Source of the DNA: Manihot esculenta
Taxonomy: Eukaryota; Streptophyta; Magnoliopsida; Malpighiales; Euphorbiaceae
Direction of reading: 5' to 3'
Assembly: GCF_001659605.2 (NCBI RefSeq)
Contig: NC_035163.2
Location: 29,848,158 to 29,912,157, forward strand
Length of the DNA: 64,000 nt
Position numbers and translations under genes: made by a program. This document shows positions 1-10,840 of this stretch, one piece after another; positions within the stretch are counted from its first letter, which is position 1; each line of letters starts with the position of its first letter. The notes under the pieces are model-generated. The model saw only the letters and a program-made list of their open reading frames with translations, was not told where the DNA came from and ran no database searches.

Positions 1-2657
1 TGTGTTTTTTTATAATTTCGAGTGGATTTGAGTCCAGTGGAATTTTTAATTTTTGGAACGATATTATACTAAATTTTAAATTGGTTGAATATATTATTTG
101 ATCTGAACTTTTAATAAATCAGTTGGCACAATTATCTTATTGATGAGATCAACGGGAGTGGATGAAGGTTAATCACTGGTCAAACAAGTACTTCAACACA
201 TATTTGTATGTATAGATGCTTATTTCAATTCGGGGTTTAAGGTTTGGAATTTTTTTCACAAAACAAAATATTTTTCAATATTATTAAAAAAAATTATAAA
301 ATGATTACAAAATTTTTATTATTATATACTAATTTATAATTTTTAATATTTTATCATCAACATATTTATGAAATTTTTTTGTTAAAATAAAATTGTCGCG
401 AGATTGAAACAATTTTAATGTATTTATTATTATACTAAAACTCATAATCACTGTAAATATTATAATAAAAAAGATAGGTGCATATTAATAATATAAATTA
501 GAAGTATTCTTAACTGATTTTTTCAAAGAGTTAAAAGTATACACCTTTATTTTGATTTAGTGTTAAAGAAAGAAAATATTCACTCTTATTAATTGAACTA
601 AGCTATTGAATTTTATAAATTAATTTTTAAATTTTTAAAAATAAACTGAAACACAAACCAAAATATTTTAATATAGTTTGTTTTAGTTTGTAATTTTTCG
701 ATTAGCCTTGAATTAAAGAAGAAGTAATTATATAATACAACTAAATGATTTTTTTTTAATCCCAAGTGGAAATATTTTTCTTCTTTTTATTTTACAAAAT
801 AAAAATGAGAAATATGAGTTACCATGCATATTTTATTTACTTTATTCTAGAGAAATATTTTCATATTTTAATTGCTTCAATCCAGTATGAGTGTGCATTA
901 AGCATCTGCACGAAAAAGATGTAATAATTACTTTATATATGGAAAATGTATTTATTAAATAAAAAAAACGTATTTTTCACGCATTTAAATAATATGAATT
1001 TTATTTCCTGTGTCTAGATAAAAATATGGTGATGAAATGATTATTAAAATAAAAAACTTATACCACATTTTAATCTTTCTATTTTCCACTCTTTAAATGC
1101 AATATTGCTTTTTTTCGAAATAAACATTTTCCACTAGAAATTTTAAGAATTAGGTGAGGTTAGGTACTTTATGTTTTCAAAATTTTCAAGACCAAACTTA
1201 TTTTAGCCGGAGGTGAGTTTATAATTATAATTTTTTTTTGGAATAATAATAATAATAATAATTTGAAATTTAAAAAAAATATATGTAAAAATCAGCTGTA
1301 TACTTAAATTCTATTCTATGTTAAATCGAAATTATATATAATAGCCGATATAAAATTATTAAATAACATTTTTTTAAGTCAATTTTTCTTTAGAAATGAG
1401 TTGCAATCTATTTAGTAAGGTTTTTACATTTCTACATAAATGCAATGCATTTTCATATAATTCACAAAAAAAAAAAATCATTTAATTTACTTTTTATGAA
1501 ATTTTTTTTTTCAAAAATAGGCACACGTAAGTTTAAAGATAGCACTAAACTGTTGTCGAAATCTCCATTTTCAGGTTATTGTTCCTATCTCAAAATAATA
1601 ACAAAAATTGAAAAATGTGATCGTTTATCAGGATCTCAGTTAAACACACTAATCATATCTTATTATGCTTACAGTCCATTTGGTGGAAAGTTAAAAAATT
1701 AAAAGTTAAGAATTACTGAAATAATCGTTGAAAGTAAAAAATAAAAATAAAATAATGGGGTAACAATTAATAATATTTGTTAAAATTTTAATAATAAATC
1801 TTAAATAATTTTGAAAAATAACAAAATTATTATCTATTTATAAACAAATAAATTTTTTAAAAAATAAATTGTCACAATTTTTTTATATTTTATATTTATA
1901 TGTGAACAATTAGAAAAATAATATAAAATATATATAAAATATAGCTTAATATGAGATATTATTTAAAAAATATAAAAAAGTAACATTAATAAAATATATA
2001 AAAGATGTTATATCAACAATTATTTTTTTTTGAATAAAAAAGTAAATTTCATTAAGTTTCGGTAGCAATAACTCAGAAATATCATTAGAAGGCGGCGGGA
2101 AAAAAAATCTCAATCAACAAATGCATGAACTATATAATTAGATTTACGAATAAAATTAATAGAAAAAGAAATTATCTCCGAAATAAAAAATTTATAATAA
2201 AAAATAAAATTATTAAATAATGACAAATCCTAATAATTGAGATCAGTTATAGCTCGTCAGCTTAAAACTTCCTTAACCGTAGTAACATCAAAATTATTAA
2301 TTATATTAACAATTATTAAGTTTTAAAAAATTTAATTCCCTAAACTTAACATTTAGTGGATGGTTAATTTATCAACTATCATAAATATAAAATAAATAAA
2401 AATATAATATTACAATAATAATGGAATCCGTTATAATATTTATTTTTTATATCATAAAAATAAATTTTATTTTATTACCTACTATATTTTTAAATCTTAT
2501 ATGTTATATAATATACTATCAATTTTATATATTTTTTAATAATAAATAAACAATATGATATATCTTTACAAATCAACTATTATATAGCTGAATATTTAAT
2601 AATTGAGACGGACAGAAATGCCCTTCATCTCATATTCTTATATGTCCATACGTATAT
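1..2657. other. AT-rich left flank, partly duplicated
   Basis: I see no gene here. The stretch is very AT-rich, with many short A and T runs. Parts are diverged copies of sequence found downstream of the first NET1-like gene: about 148-330 matches 5483-5715, 655-770 matches 5937-6055, 768-960 matches 6483-6680, and 1060-1215 matches 9475-9650. It is therefore the 3' flank of an older duplication unit whose gene would lie left of position 1. From about 1216 to 2620 there is extra sequence with no counterpart before the second gene. The open frames are short, low-complexity and AT-driven, and I do not regard them as genes. Confidence 0.6.
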
Positions 2658-2665
2658 TATAAAAT
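2658..2665 (+). promoter_or_regulatory. TATA box of NET1-like copy 1
   Basis: The sequence TATAAAATCTCCTC here is repeated almost exactly at 16641 upstream of copy 3, followed in both by a shared AATTCTTTTCC segment and a TTTGTCAGCC-like leader. The shared position and context make this the probable core promoter. The transcription start is not visible from sequence. Confidence 0.5.
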
Positions 2666-3084
2666 CTCCTCTTTAAGACAAATTCTTTTCCCACTGTCTT
2701 CTCATTCTTTGTCAGCCTTTTCTACAGTAAGTCTACCAAATTCTCAGAATACAATGCACTGCTTGCATTTTCTTGGTACTTTTATAGTCATGGTTAATGC
2801 TTTATTCTACTGCTTCTTACTTCATGGACCTTCGAGATTTCAAAAGAATGAATTTTTTATATTTGGGTATATTGCCTCTGATTTCTCCTTCACTGATATT
2901 TTTGTTTTTACATTTTTTAACTATTTATTCACATGGTTTACCATTTCAGGCTTGAAGAAGTTGTGCATTTCCCTTCAATTTACAATCTGGAATTTTACAG
3001 AATTGACAAGTTCCTTTGACCGGAGAAACAGTAAAGTCTGAATTGTAAAGCCCATACCAGTCTTTGTTGTTCTTGGTTTGAATC

Positions 3085-5513
3085 ATGGCGACCTTATCCC
3101 ATTCAGAATCAAAGCGATTGTATTCTTGGTGGTGGGATAGCCACAATAGTCCGAAGAATTCAAAATGGCTTCAGGAAAATCTTACAGGTTTTATTCTCTT
3201 CTTATATCTGACATGTCTATTGTCTAATGACCTGATCTTTGAGTGCGTTGTATTGTATAACATGTAGGACTACATGTGATGTTTTACTAAGATGCTATAA
3301 AGAACTGGTCTTGCAAAGACTTTACTGCTGAAATTAATTAACAGCTCTGAATTATGCCTAAGCTTTCATTGTGCATGGTGAACTGGTATATGTACAGCCT
3401 CTTAATCAAATTGATATGATTTGTAAGAGGTAGTAGTTCGCATAAGTCTACTTTTCTGCATTGCATGGGCAATGTTCTCAATGAAGATAAACATATTTTA
3501 ACAGGTATGGATGCCAAAGTAAAAGCAATGATCAAGCTCATTGAAGAAGATGCAGATTCATTTGCAAGAAGAGCAGAAATGTATTATAGAAAACGTCCAG
3601 AGCTGATGAAATTGGTTGAAGAGTTCTACCGTGCTTACCGTGCACTAGCAGAGAGGTATGATCATGCAACTATGGAGCTCCGCCAAGCCCATCGAACCAT
3701 GGCAAAAGCATTTCCGAACCAAGTGCCTCCTGTGGTAGCTGCTGACTCACCCTCAGGCTCTTCAGGTCCTGAGGGTGAGCCTCACACGCCAAAAATGCCA
3801 CACCCAGTTCATGCATTACATGACTCAGATGACTTGCACAAGGATGCACTGGGACTCTCCTCGGCCAGCCTGCATGCCGTGAAAAGCAACGGTGAATATC
3901 TAGAAGGATCAGACTCTGGAGTTAAAAGAAAGGGTTTAAAACAGCTTAATGGCACGTTTGAATCAGAAGCAATGGTTTCGAAACTTTCAGAAGGAAAGAT
4001 GAGAATATACCCAAACATCCAAGAAATGGCGGGGGACAAAACTGAAGTTCAAAACTTGAAGAAAACCCTTGCAAAGATTCAAACTGAAAAGGAAGATGTT
4101 CTTCTTCAATACCAACAGAACCTGCAGAAGTTATCTGACCTAGAAAGAGAACTTAAGAAAGCTGAAGGGCTTGATGAACGAGCAAGCAGAGCTGAAAATG
4201 AAGTTAAGATCCTGAAGGAAACCGTTGTTAAATTAGAATCTGTGAGGGATGATGGTCTTCTTCAGTACAAAAAATGTTTGGAAAGAATATCTAGTCTGGA
4301 GAACACAATCTCTCAAGCACATGAGGATGCAAAGGGACTCAATGAAAGAGCAATTAAAGCAGAAATAGAAGCTCAAAATCTCAAGCAAGAACTTTCTGCA
4401 GTGGAGGTGGACAAGGAAGCTGGTTTTCTTCGGTACAATCAGTGTCTTGAAACGATATCAGTTATGGAGAATAAAATCTCGCTTGCAGAGGCAAATGCAA
4501 AAATGCTTAATGAGGAAACTCAGAGAACAGAAACTGAATTTAAAGCACTTAAGGAAGCTCTTGCTAGATTGAACAAAGAGAAAGAAGAGGCAGAACTCCG
4601 ATATGAGCAGTGTTTAGAAAGAATAGCTAAAATGGAATGCGAAATTTCTCGTGCCCAAGAAGATGTCCAAAGACTCAACAGTGAAATTCTGACGGGGGCG
4701 GCAAAACTGAAAGATGTAGAAGAACAGTATTTTCTTTTAGAGAGATCAAATCAATCTTTGCAGTTGGAGGCAGACAATCTGGCACAGAAGATAGCAACAA
4801 AGGATCAAGAACTTCTGGAGAAAGAAGATGAACTGGAGAAACTTCAGACTTCGCTGCAAAATGAGCGCTCGCAGTTTATCCAAATTGAAGCTGCTTTGCA
4901 AACTTTTCAGAAGTTGCACTCTCAGTCTCAAGAGGAGCAGAGAGATTTGGCGCAAGAGCTTCAGAAGAAACTCCAGCTTTTGAAGGACTTAGAGGTAGGC
5001 AACAATGACCTGCAGGAAGATCTCCAAAGGGTTAAGGAAGAGAACCAAAGTCTCAATGAACTAAACAGTTCTTTTAGAAGTTTCATAATGAATCTACAAA
5101 ATGAAACTTTCAGCTTGAAAGAAGTGAAAGAAAAACTCGAGCAGGATCTTTCCTTGCAAGAGGTCCAAAGTAATTCCCTGCAGCAAGAGATCCAACATTT
5201 GAAGGAGGATATTGAGCACTTGCAAGAGGAGAACTTGAAGCTAAAAGACGTCTGTGAAAAGGACAGAGATGAAAAAGCAGCTCTCTATGAGAAGTTGAAG
5301 GACATGAATGAGCTTCAGGAGAGAAACGTTGCTCTGGAGAGATCTCTATCAGAATTGAATAGCAAGCTTCAGGAATCAATGAAGAGATATACAGAATTCC
5401 CTCCATGTCAGTACTGTGGAAAAACGAATCATCCTCACTTCAAATGCTGGAAAAAGCCTGAGATGAGAGGCAGAAAGCTGAAATCAACAGGAGAAGTGAA
5501 TAAAGAACGTTAA
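3085..5513 (+). CDS. NET1-like copy 1, truncated, gag zinc-knuckle tail
   Basis: Two coding exons, 3085-3187 and 3505-5513, join in phase 1 to give 703 aa. Residues 1 to about 100 form a KIP1-like/NAB domain ([16 protein letters not shown] motif here as [12 protein letters not shown], then [20 protein letters not shown]), known in NETWORKED proteins to bind F-actin. Residues of about 190-660 are coiled coil, collinear with copy 3. Compared with copy 3, about 33 residues are missing near nucleotide 5218, and similarity ends at about 5388. The last 41 residues are unrelated to NET1 and carry a CX2CX4HX4C knuckle (C669, C672, H677, C682) followed by KCWKKPEM, the pattern of a Ty1/copia gag. The C-terminal 60 percent of a normal NET1 is absent. 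The 5' leader has an intron acceptor at 2949. The ORF is intact, so it is either a recent chimera or still expressed; function is unknown. Confidence 0.8.
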
Positions 5514-5719
5514 CACAGTGGTCAAAGAAGTACTTGGACGCATATTTTTGTAGGGGGAAGCTCTTTTGGGGTTTAAGGTTGGGATTTCTTCTTGAAAAAA
5601 AAAATATTTTTAAATATCATTGAAAAAATAATTGGTGAAACAATTTTATTATTTTTATTTTTATTATTATTACTATCATTATTATTAATATTATATGTTA
5701 GTTTATAATTTTAATATAA
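5514..5719. repeat. 3' flank of copy 1, homologous to window left edge
   Basis: Starting inside the last codons of copy 1 (about 5483) and running to about 5715, the sequence aligns with 148-330 over a shared ATCAAC start, a GGTCAAA-AAGTACTT core and a GGGGTTTAAGG core. This shows that the gene tail and its 3' flank were duplicated together, and that the tail sequence is older than the duplication. Confidence 0.6.
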
Positions 5720-5936
5720 TTTGACTTTCTGCAATGCAAATAGGCTGTTCAGCGATGGATTTAGTAAGCAATTTTAATTGCATGCTTTTTGTGACGGAAA
5801 ATTAGCAGCAGGAACTAATTTCGTCGTCAAAAATCTGATGCAAAATACTTTAAGCGAGAGATAAAAATTCATCACTAAAATCTTTAGCGACGGATTTTTA
5901 CCATCAGGAACAAAAGTTTTCGTCACTATCTTGAAG
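5720..5936. mobile_element. CACTA-like subterminal repeat insert
   Basis: This block interrupts the homology between the two duplicated flanks and has no counterpart at 330-655. It carries AGCGATGGA (5751), GTGACGGAAA (5791), TTTCGTCGTC (about 5820), AGCGACGGA (5886) and TTTTCGTCAC (5918). Two units of about 96 bp are direct repeats: GTGACGGA...CAGGAAC...TTTCGTC at 5791 and GCGACGGA...CAGGAAC...TTTTCGTC at 5887. Arrays of GCGACGGA and TCCGTCGC words are typical of CACTA transposon subterminal regions. No clear terminal CACTA or transposase is visible, so this is a fragment or a non-autonomous element. Confidence 0.45.
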
Positions 5937-6051
5937 TGAATATTTTAATATAGTTTGTTTTTAATTTTTACACATAAACGATTGATTTTTCAATAAGCCT
6001 TGAATTAAAGAACTAATTATATAAATATAACTAAATAAATTTTTTAACCCT

Positions 6052-6483
6052 AAGTGTTCTTATTATTATAATAAATTAAAAAAACGTTGTATTGCATTTT
6101 ATTATATTTATCAATAAAATTAATTATTACTTATATTATTAAAATAAAATGTTACAATTTTTTTATATTATTTTACAAAATATTAAAATTTTCAATATTC
6201 ATCTATTTACGCAATATTTAATTAAAGTTGTTAATATTATTTTACCATTTTGTTATAAAATAAGAGAGAAATAGAAAAGGGTGGTAATTTCATTATTTTA
6301 ACTTGGAAATATGCTAGTGCAAGTAAAATGAAATTTTTTATAAGGAAAAAAAATTAAAATTAGGGGAATTTTTAGTAATAAAATAAAATTCAGAGACCAA
6401 CATAAAATAAACTCTAAAATTGAGGATGATGATATAATTTACCTTAAATTTGACTGTGCATATGCCTTAAGTAAGATTTGAAA
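6052..6483. repeat. Unidentified insert in duplicated flank
   Basis: About 430 bp of AT-rich sequence lies between two blocks that are adjacent in the left-edge copy (768). Both junctions carry AAGTG (about 6052 and 6483), which could be a 5 bp target-site duplication. No coding potential or terminal repeats were recognised. Confidence 0.3.
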
Positions 6484-6816
6484 AGTGCTTAAATATTTTC
6501 TTTCCTTATATTTTATACAATAAAAATGATAAATATGAGTTACCATGCATATTTCATTTACTTTATTTTAGAGAAATGTTTTCATATTTTAATTGAAATA
6601 AGAATGATACTTTATTCCACATCAAGCATCTACATGAAAAAATGTAATAATTACTTTATATATGAAAGATAGTATTGAGATATATAGCTCCTTTATACAT
6701 CGGCAAAATTAAAATTGTATATAATAATTTTATCCTACCACATTTATAAAAATCATAACTTTATATATATAATTATTATTATTATTAAAATAAAGAAAGA
6801 AAGAAAAAGATAAAAG

Positions 6817-6940
6817 GAAGCATGAAAAACACTCCCAGACTTAGCCTGATGGTAAGTGCATCCAGTTAAACCTGATAAATCTCAGGTTCGAATTCCCCAT
6901 CCCCCATTTCAAAAAAAAAAAAAAAAGAAGCATTAAAAGC
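6817..6940 (+). mobile_element. tRNA-derived SINE with target-site duplications
   Basis: The body at 6831-6926 starts with a tRNA-like head: an A-box-like TTAGCCTGATGGTAAGTGCA (6841-6860) and a B-box-like GGTTCGAATTCC (6885-6896), the two internal pol III promoter boxes, at roughly tRNA spacing. It ends in a run of 16 A (6911-6926). It is bounded by an imperfect 14 bp direct repeat, GAAGCATGAAAAAC (6817-6830) and GAAGCATTAAAAGC (6927-6940), 12 of 14 matching, as expected for LINE-mediated insertion. At about 96 bp it is short for a plant SINE. A tRNA pseudogene is the alternative, but the poly(A) tail and duplications favour a SINE. Confidence 0.7.
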
Positions 6941-6943
6941 TCT

Positions 6944-6966
6944 GGTTTCGGGACCTTCCCGAAACC
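6944..6966. repeat. Perfect 10 bp inverted repeat, 3 bp loop
   Basis: GGTTTCGGGA, CCT, TCCCGAAACC form a perfect GC-rich hairpin in AT-rich DNA, starting 3 bp after the right SINE duplication. It could be the fused ends of a small inverted-repeat element or a structured remnant of the neighbouring gypsy insertion. I cannot assign it to a family. Confidence 0.5.
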
Positions 6967-7101
6967 ATAGCATATCTCTTTCCCACGAAAAAACAGAGCA
7001 ACCCTTTGTTATTTTTAAAAAAAATATTTTTGCTTTATATTAATTTAAATCTCTTCCCTCAATCCAATCTATTCATAAACTTCTAAAATTCTTAATTAAA
7101 T

Positions 7102-9350
7102 TGTAACGACCCGAAAATCGGACCGCTACCGGCGCTAGGATCCGGGTCGGCTTAAGGCCGCCAAGACCCGTAGCAAGCCTGACATACAACCTGAAAACCT
7201 GTTTAATCCCATACATGATCAACAACATACATAAAAATTTAAAACTTTTCTTTCATTCATTCTATCATACACTAAATTCAACCTGTACATGCACGGAACA
7301 TAATCATAATCATAAACATGACCCCTCAGTGGGATCTCCTCAATGCCCCAATGGACAAAACATCATATGTTGAGTTGGTCTACAAAAAAACATCATAAAA
7401 AGATTTAGGATCATGCATTAAAAGGGATACCTTACACATAGGGCAAGCACAACCTCTAATCCTCAATGTCATTACATTGCATAACTACTCATAACTTTAC
7501 ATCATTTTACAAATCATCATGTCCACATTCTATATATTATAAACACATGACTTCATTACTCTTGTAAACCGTTTTAAGTAGATCTATGGGGTTAGATGTG
7601 AGATCTTCACGGATCATAAGAGCCTACAGTACATCCTGAGTCAAAGAGATTTGAACTTGAGACAGAGAAGATGGGTGGAGCTGCTGAGTGACTATGATTG
7701 CAAGATTCAGTACCATCCGGGTAAGGCGAATGTTGTGGCAGACGCCTTAAGCCGGAAATCACTCGGCAGTTTATCCCACATATCGGCAGAGAGGAGGCCA
7801 GTGGTGAATGAGTTTTACAAGCTCATTGAGGAAGGTCTACAGATGGAGTTGTCTGATACAGGTGCCTTGGTGGGCCTAGAGGATGTTACATAAATCCTTA
7901 TTTAAACTAATATCCTGTTTAAAAATTCAAGAATTTCTTCCACAAGCTCCAATCATCGGAGATGTGAGTTTTATTCCTTTTATTAGAATTAGTACGATAT
8001 AATTTATTTTCTCTACTATTAAATAATAATTTTTATAATTTGAGAATTAAAAAGAGATAAGTTTTAGTTAGACCCAATTAATGTGATTCTATATTTTTTT
8101 GGGATCGATTTTCATAGATTGATCTAAATAATATTTACAATTTATTGTGTATTTTTGTTGAGTCTGTGTAATTTTGAGAGGTCTAGCTATGCCGAAATAT
8201 GACCGAATTTTTTTAAAAAATATATATAAATATATATTTAAAATTTCGCATTTTACGTTTTATATTTTCATCCTAAAATATTTATTTATCACTTGATATA
8301 TTTTTTTTTCTTAATTATAGGGGAGGACCCAATTTTCAAGATAGATAATAGGAGTGCTCCTACGATCTAAAGTTATTTGTCCCAAATATTGATACTTTTC
8401 TTAAATATACTTATATATGTATATGCTATTTTATTTATTTAAAATGAGAATGGATTAAATGAATTTATATTTTTTGAATGAATAAAAATTGAATTTAAAG
8501 TGCAGTTGAATAAATACCCTATTACATTTTGTATATGCACCATACAGATAACACTTTTTTGGAACAGCGCATGATATATAAACAACTTTTGGAGCGTATA
8601 TCAGGTGGTCACATTTGGGTAGCTCTGCACATGTGTATGACCAGTATTTTATTAGCTATTGGACCAATATTGTCATCATAGAGGCCAAGATGCCAGCATT
8701 GCTCAGGCTGTCATTATTTTATTTTATCACATCTGAGATGTCAACATTATCCACATGAAATATATTACGAGTGTATGCAGATTTTATTTTTCACATTTAT
8801 AATTTTTAAATTTATCATTTAGCAGTGAAATCTTAACAATTTATATTCAATTTATTTTATATTGATTGAATTAAATTGTTTTTATTGAGCTGATTTATTT
8901 TAACCAAATATTTGGTATTATTAAATACCTAAACTTTATCTTTTTCTCTTTATTATTTATGTATCTGCTCACCGAATAAATTGTATTCACTCTTTATACT
9001 TTTTAATATTACAGATCCTTTTTGGTGATCCACTCCTAACTGTCTACATCTCCTAATTGTCCTTTCTTCCGCTTCTTCCACTCAGAATCTAGTGGAGATC
9101 GAATCAATTCTAAGTCCTTTATAACTTTTTATAATTTTGGAAGATAATGTATAAATTGTATATTCGAAGTATTGAATGTATTTTGTTTAGTGTAAATATA
9201 TTATGAATTGACTAGACCATCCATCAGTCCTCTCGTATATGTTTAATATTTTAAAATTATAGCATGTTGTATGTAGTTATATATATAAATATCATGGAAA
9301 AATCTTTTTGAGTCATATCCGCCTCTATAGATTAGAGAATGGGTGTGACA
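7102..9350 (+). mobile_element. Degenerate Ty3/gypsy retrotransposon relic
   Basis: The block begins TGTAACGACCCG (7102), followed by a GC-rich head of the kind seen at the start of gypsy LTRs, and ends at GGGTGTGACA (9341-9350). The 7102 to about 7575 part looks like LTR sequence. It is followed directly by a fragment of pol (7582-7893), so most of gag and pol is deleted. The part after 7893 is AT-rich with LTR-like segments such as the GTAGCTCTGCACATGTGTATGACC area at 8620. No matching 5 bp target duplication is visible at these ends, so the exact boundaries and the number of elements are uncertain. Confidence 0.55.
7582..7893 (+). pseudogene. Ty3/gypsy pol fragment (RNase H end)
   Basis: An open frame of about 103 codons reads [18 protein letters not shown], then [17 protein letters not shown], then [17 protein letters not shown]. 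This is the C-terminal part of the gypsy reverse transcriptase/RNase H region leading toward integrase. It is entered from non-pol sequence with a stop at 7579-7581 and ends at a TAA at 7891-7893. Protease, the RT catalytic core and integrase are absent, so it is dead. The good codon integrity suggests a fairly recent origin. Confidence 0.85.
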
Positions 9351-9474
9351 AGTTCGCACAGAACTATTAAATGGCTTGAATTAACTATTTTAGACCAAAT
9401 TAAAAATATATCTAAAAATTATTTGAGTCAATTTCGATCGAATTATTTCATATATTAATATAAATATAATTAAA

Positions 9475-9650
9475 GATTTTAATGCATTTTAATCTTTTTA
9501 TTTTCTTATATTGCATTCTATTTAAATGCAATATTTTTTTTTTTTGGAAATAACCATTTTTCAATAAAAAAAAAATAAGAATTAAGCGAGATGAGGTACT
9601 TGGTGTTTTTAAAAATTTCAAGGTGAAATGTGTTTTATCGTAATTAAACA
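9475..9650. repeat. Duplicated promoter-distal block of copy 2
   Basis: Matches about 1060-1215, sharing TTTAAATGCAATATT, the AATAAGAATTA-like segment, a GAGATGAGGTACTTxxTGTTTT segment and TTTCAAG. In copy 2 it directly abuts the leader region (about 9660), whereas in copy 1 about 1.4 kb separates the equivalents. It marks the right end of the duplicated flank and shows that 6680-9475 is inserted DNA. Confidence 0.5.
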
Positions 9651-9659
9651 CACTCTTTT

Positions 9660-10840
9660 ACCAAATTATTTTCCTACTTTTATCTTGTGTTTCTTTGTCA
9701 GCCTTTTTTACAGTAACTCTACCAAACTCAGAATATAATACAGAGTCCATTGTAGAGAGAGCGAGGGAGACTCTGTGTGAGTTTTTCTGAGTTAGAAAGA
9801 GAATATGTGGGTAATTAGTACGACATGGAGGAGGGAGTTTAGCAGCAGCTGCTAATCACTACCCATCACTGGGTTTGTTCTTTTGGTACGTGTGTTTGAT
9901 CCTTAATAGCCATGAAGTAGTCATTTTTTGCAGTTTTGTGCATACCCAATTGATTGGAGTTTCTTTCTTTTCTTTTTTTAATGTTGAGAAACTCGCAGAT
10001 CAAAAACCACCATCCCTTGTAGTACTCTTCTGCGCGTACAAGATAATTTTTTGCTCATACTTTTGTGTTTATGTGAACTGCAGTTGCTTTTTCTTGGTAG
10101 CTCTAAGTCATGGTGGTTTGGTCAATAATTTTTTTTCCTAGGTGCTGCTTTAGATCACTTTGCACGAAGATTGCATTTTCTACCATAGATGGATATATTT
10201 CAATAGCTTTTTTTGGGTTTAATCATTGGGACCAAGCGCTGGATTTTCCTTTCCTTATTTGCAAAGAGACTTATGTGGAGTCATGCTTTTCAATCATGGT
10301 TAATGCTTCATACTACTGCTTCTTTCTTCATGGACTTCGGGAGATCAAAAAATGAATGCTCGATATTTAAGTATATTGCCTTTGATTTCTCCTTGATTGA
10401 TTTTTTTTTTTTCGATTCTGTTTTCATATATTTCTTTTAACTCTTTAGTCACATGGTTTGCAATTTCAGGCTTGAAGATCTTGTTTTTCATTATCCTTCA
10501 ATTCACAGTTTGAAATTTACTGAAGTGAGGTGTTCCTTTGGCTGGAGAAACAGTTGATTGTTGTTCAATTGAGCAGGTGGCCTGCATAGTAGCTTTGTAA
10601 ATTTGGACCATATGCCTTGAAGTTTTAATGAATTTTATGATTCTTGATGGTTAAGGTGCCTGTAGGTGCAAGAAGAGAAACAAAAATCTAGCAGGCTCTA
10701 CAAGAGTTCAATTGGGCGGTTGGAAGAAATTATTCACCAGTAAAGCCTGGCCTGGATCCAATACCTGGGTTTTATCACTGGTGCAAGGACCCGACCTTTG
10801 TAAAGTCCATTCAATAGCTTTGTTGTGCTTGGCTGGAATC
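9660..10840 (+). promoter_or_regulatory. Promoter and 5' leader of NET1-like copy 2
   Basis: TTTTTTACAGTAACTCTACC (about 9703) is shared with copy 3 (about 16703) and, less exactly, with copy 1 (2719). A shared 5' leader exon (AGAGAGAG...GAGTTTAGCA) and a shared intron acceptor CAATTTCAG before GCTTGAAGAT (exon at 10470) show a spliced 5'UTR. The TATAAAAT seen upstream of copies 1 and 3 is not present at the homologous position. The last leader exon is about 371 nt, against 135 and 169 nt in copies 1 and 3, because of about 230 extra bases at 10575-10800 that may be an additional intron starting at the GTGGCC after GAGCAG. Confidence 0.45.

Noticed and set aside
1445..1702. 85-codon + strand open frame
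   Set aside because: Low-complexity Phe/Lys/Ser-rich translation of AT-rich DNA, no domain and no splice or promoter context.
2946..3146. - strand frame opposite NET1 copy 1 exon 1, and similar frames opposite copies 2 and 3
   Set aside because: Antisense shadow of the conserved SWWWDSH exon; it recurs only because the sense exon is conserved.
6841..6896. Functional tRNA gene
   Set aside because: A- and B-box-like motifs are present, but the cloverleaf is not convincing and the poly(A) tail with flanking duplications indicates a SINE.
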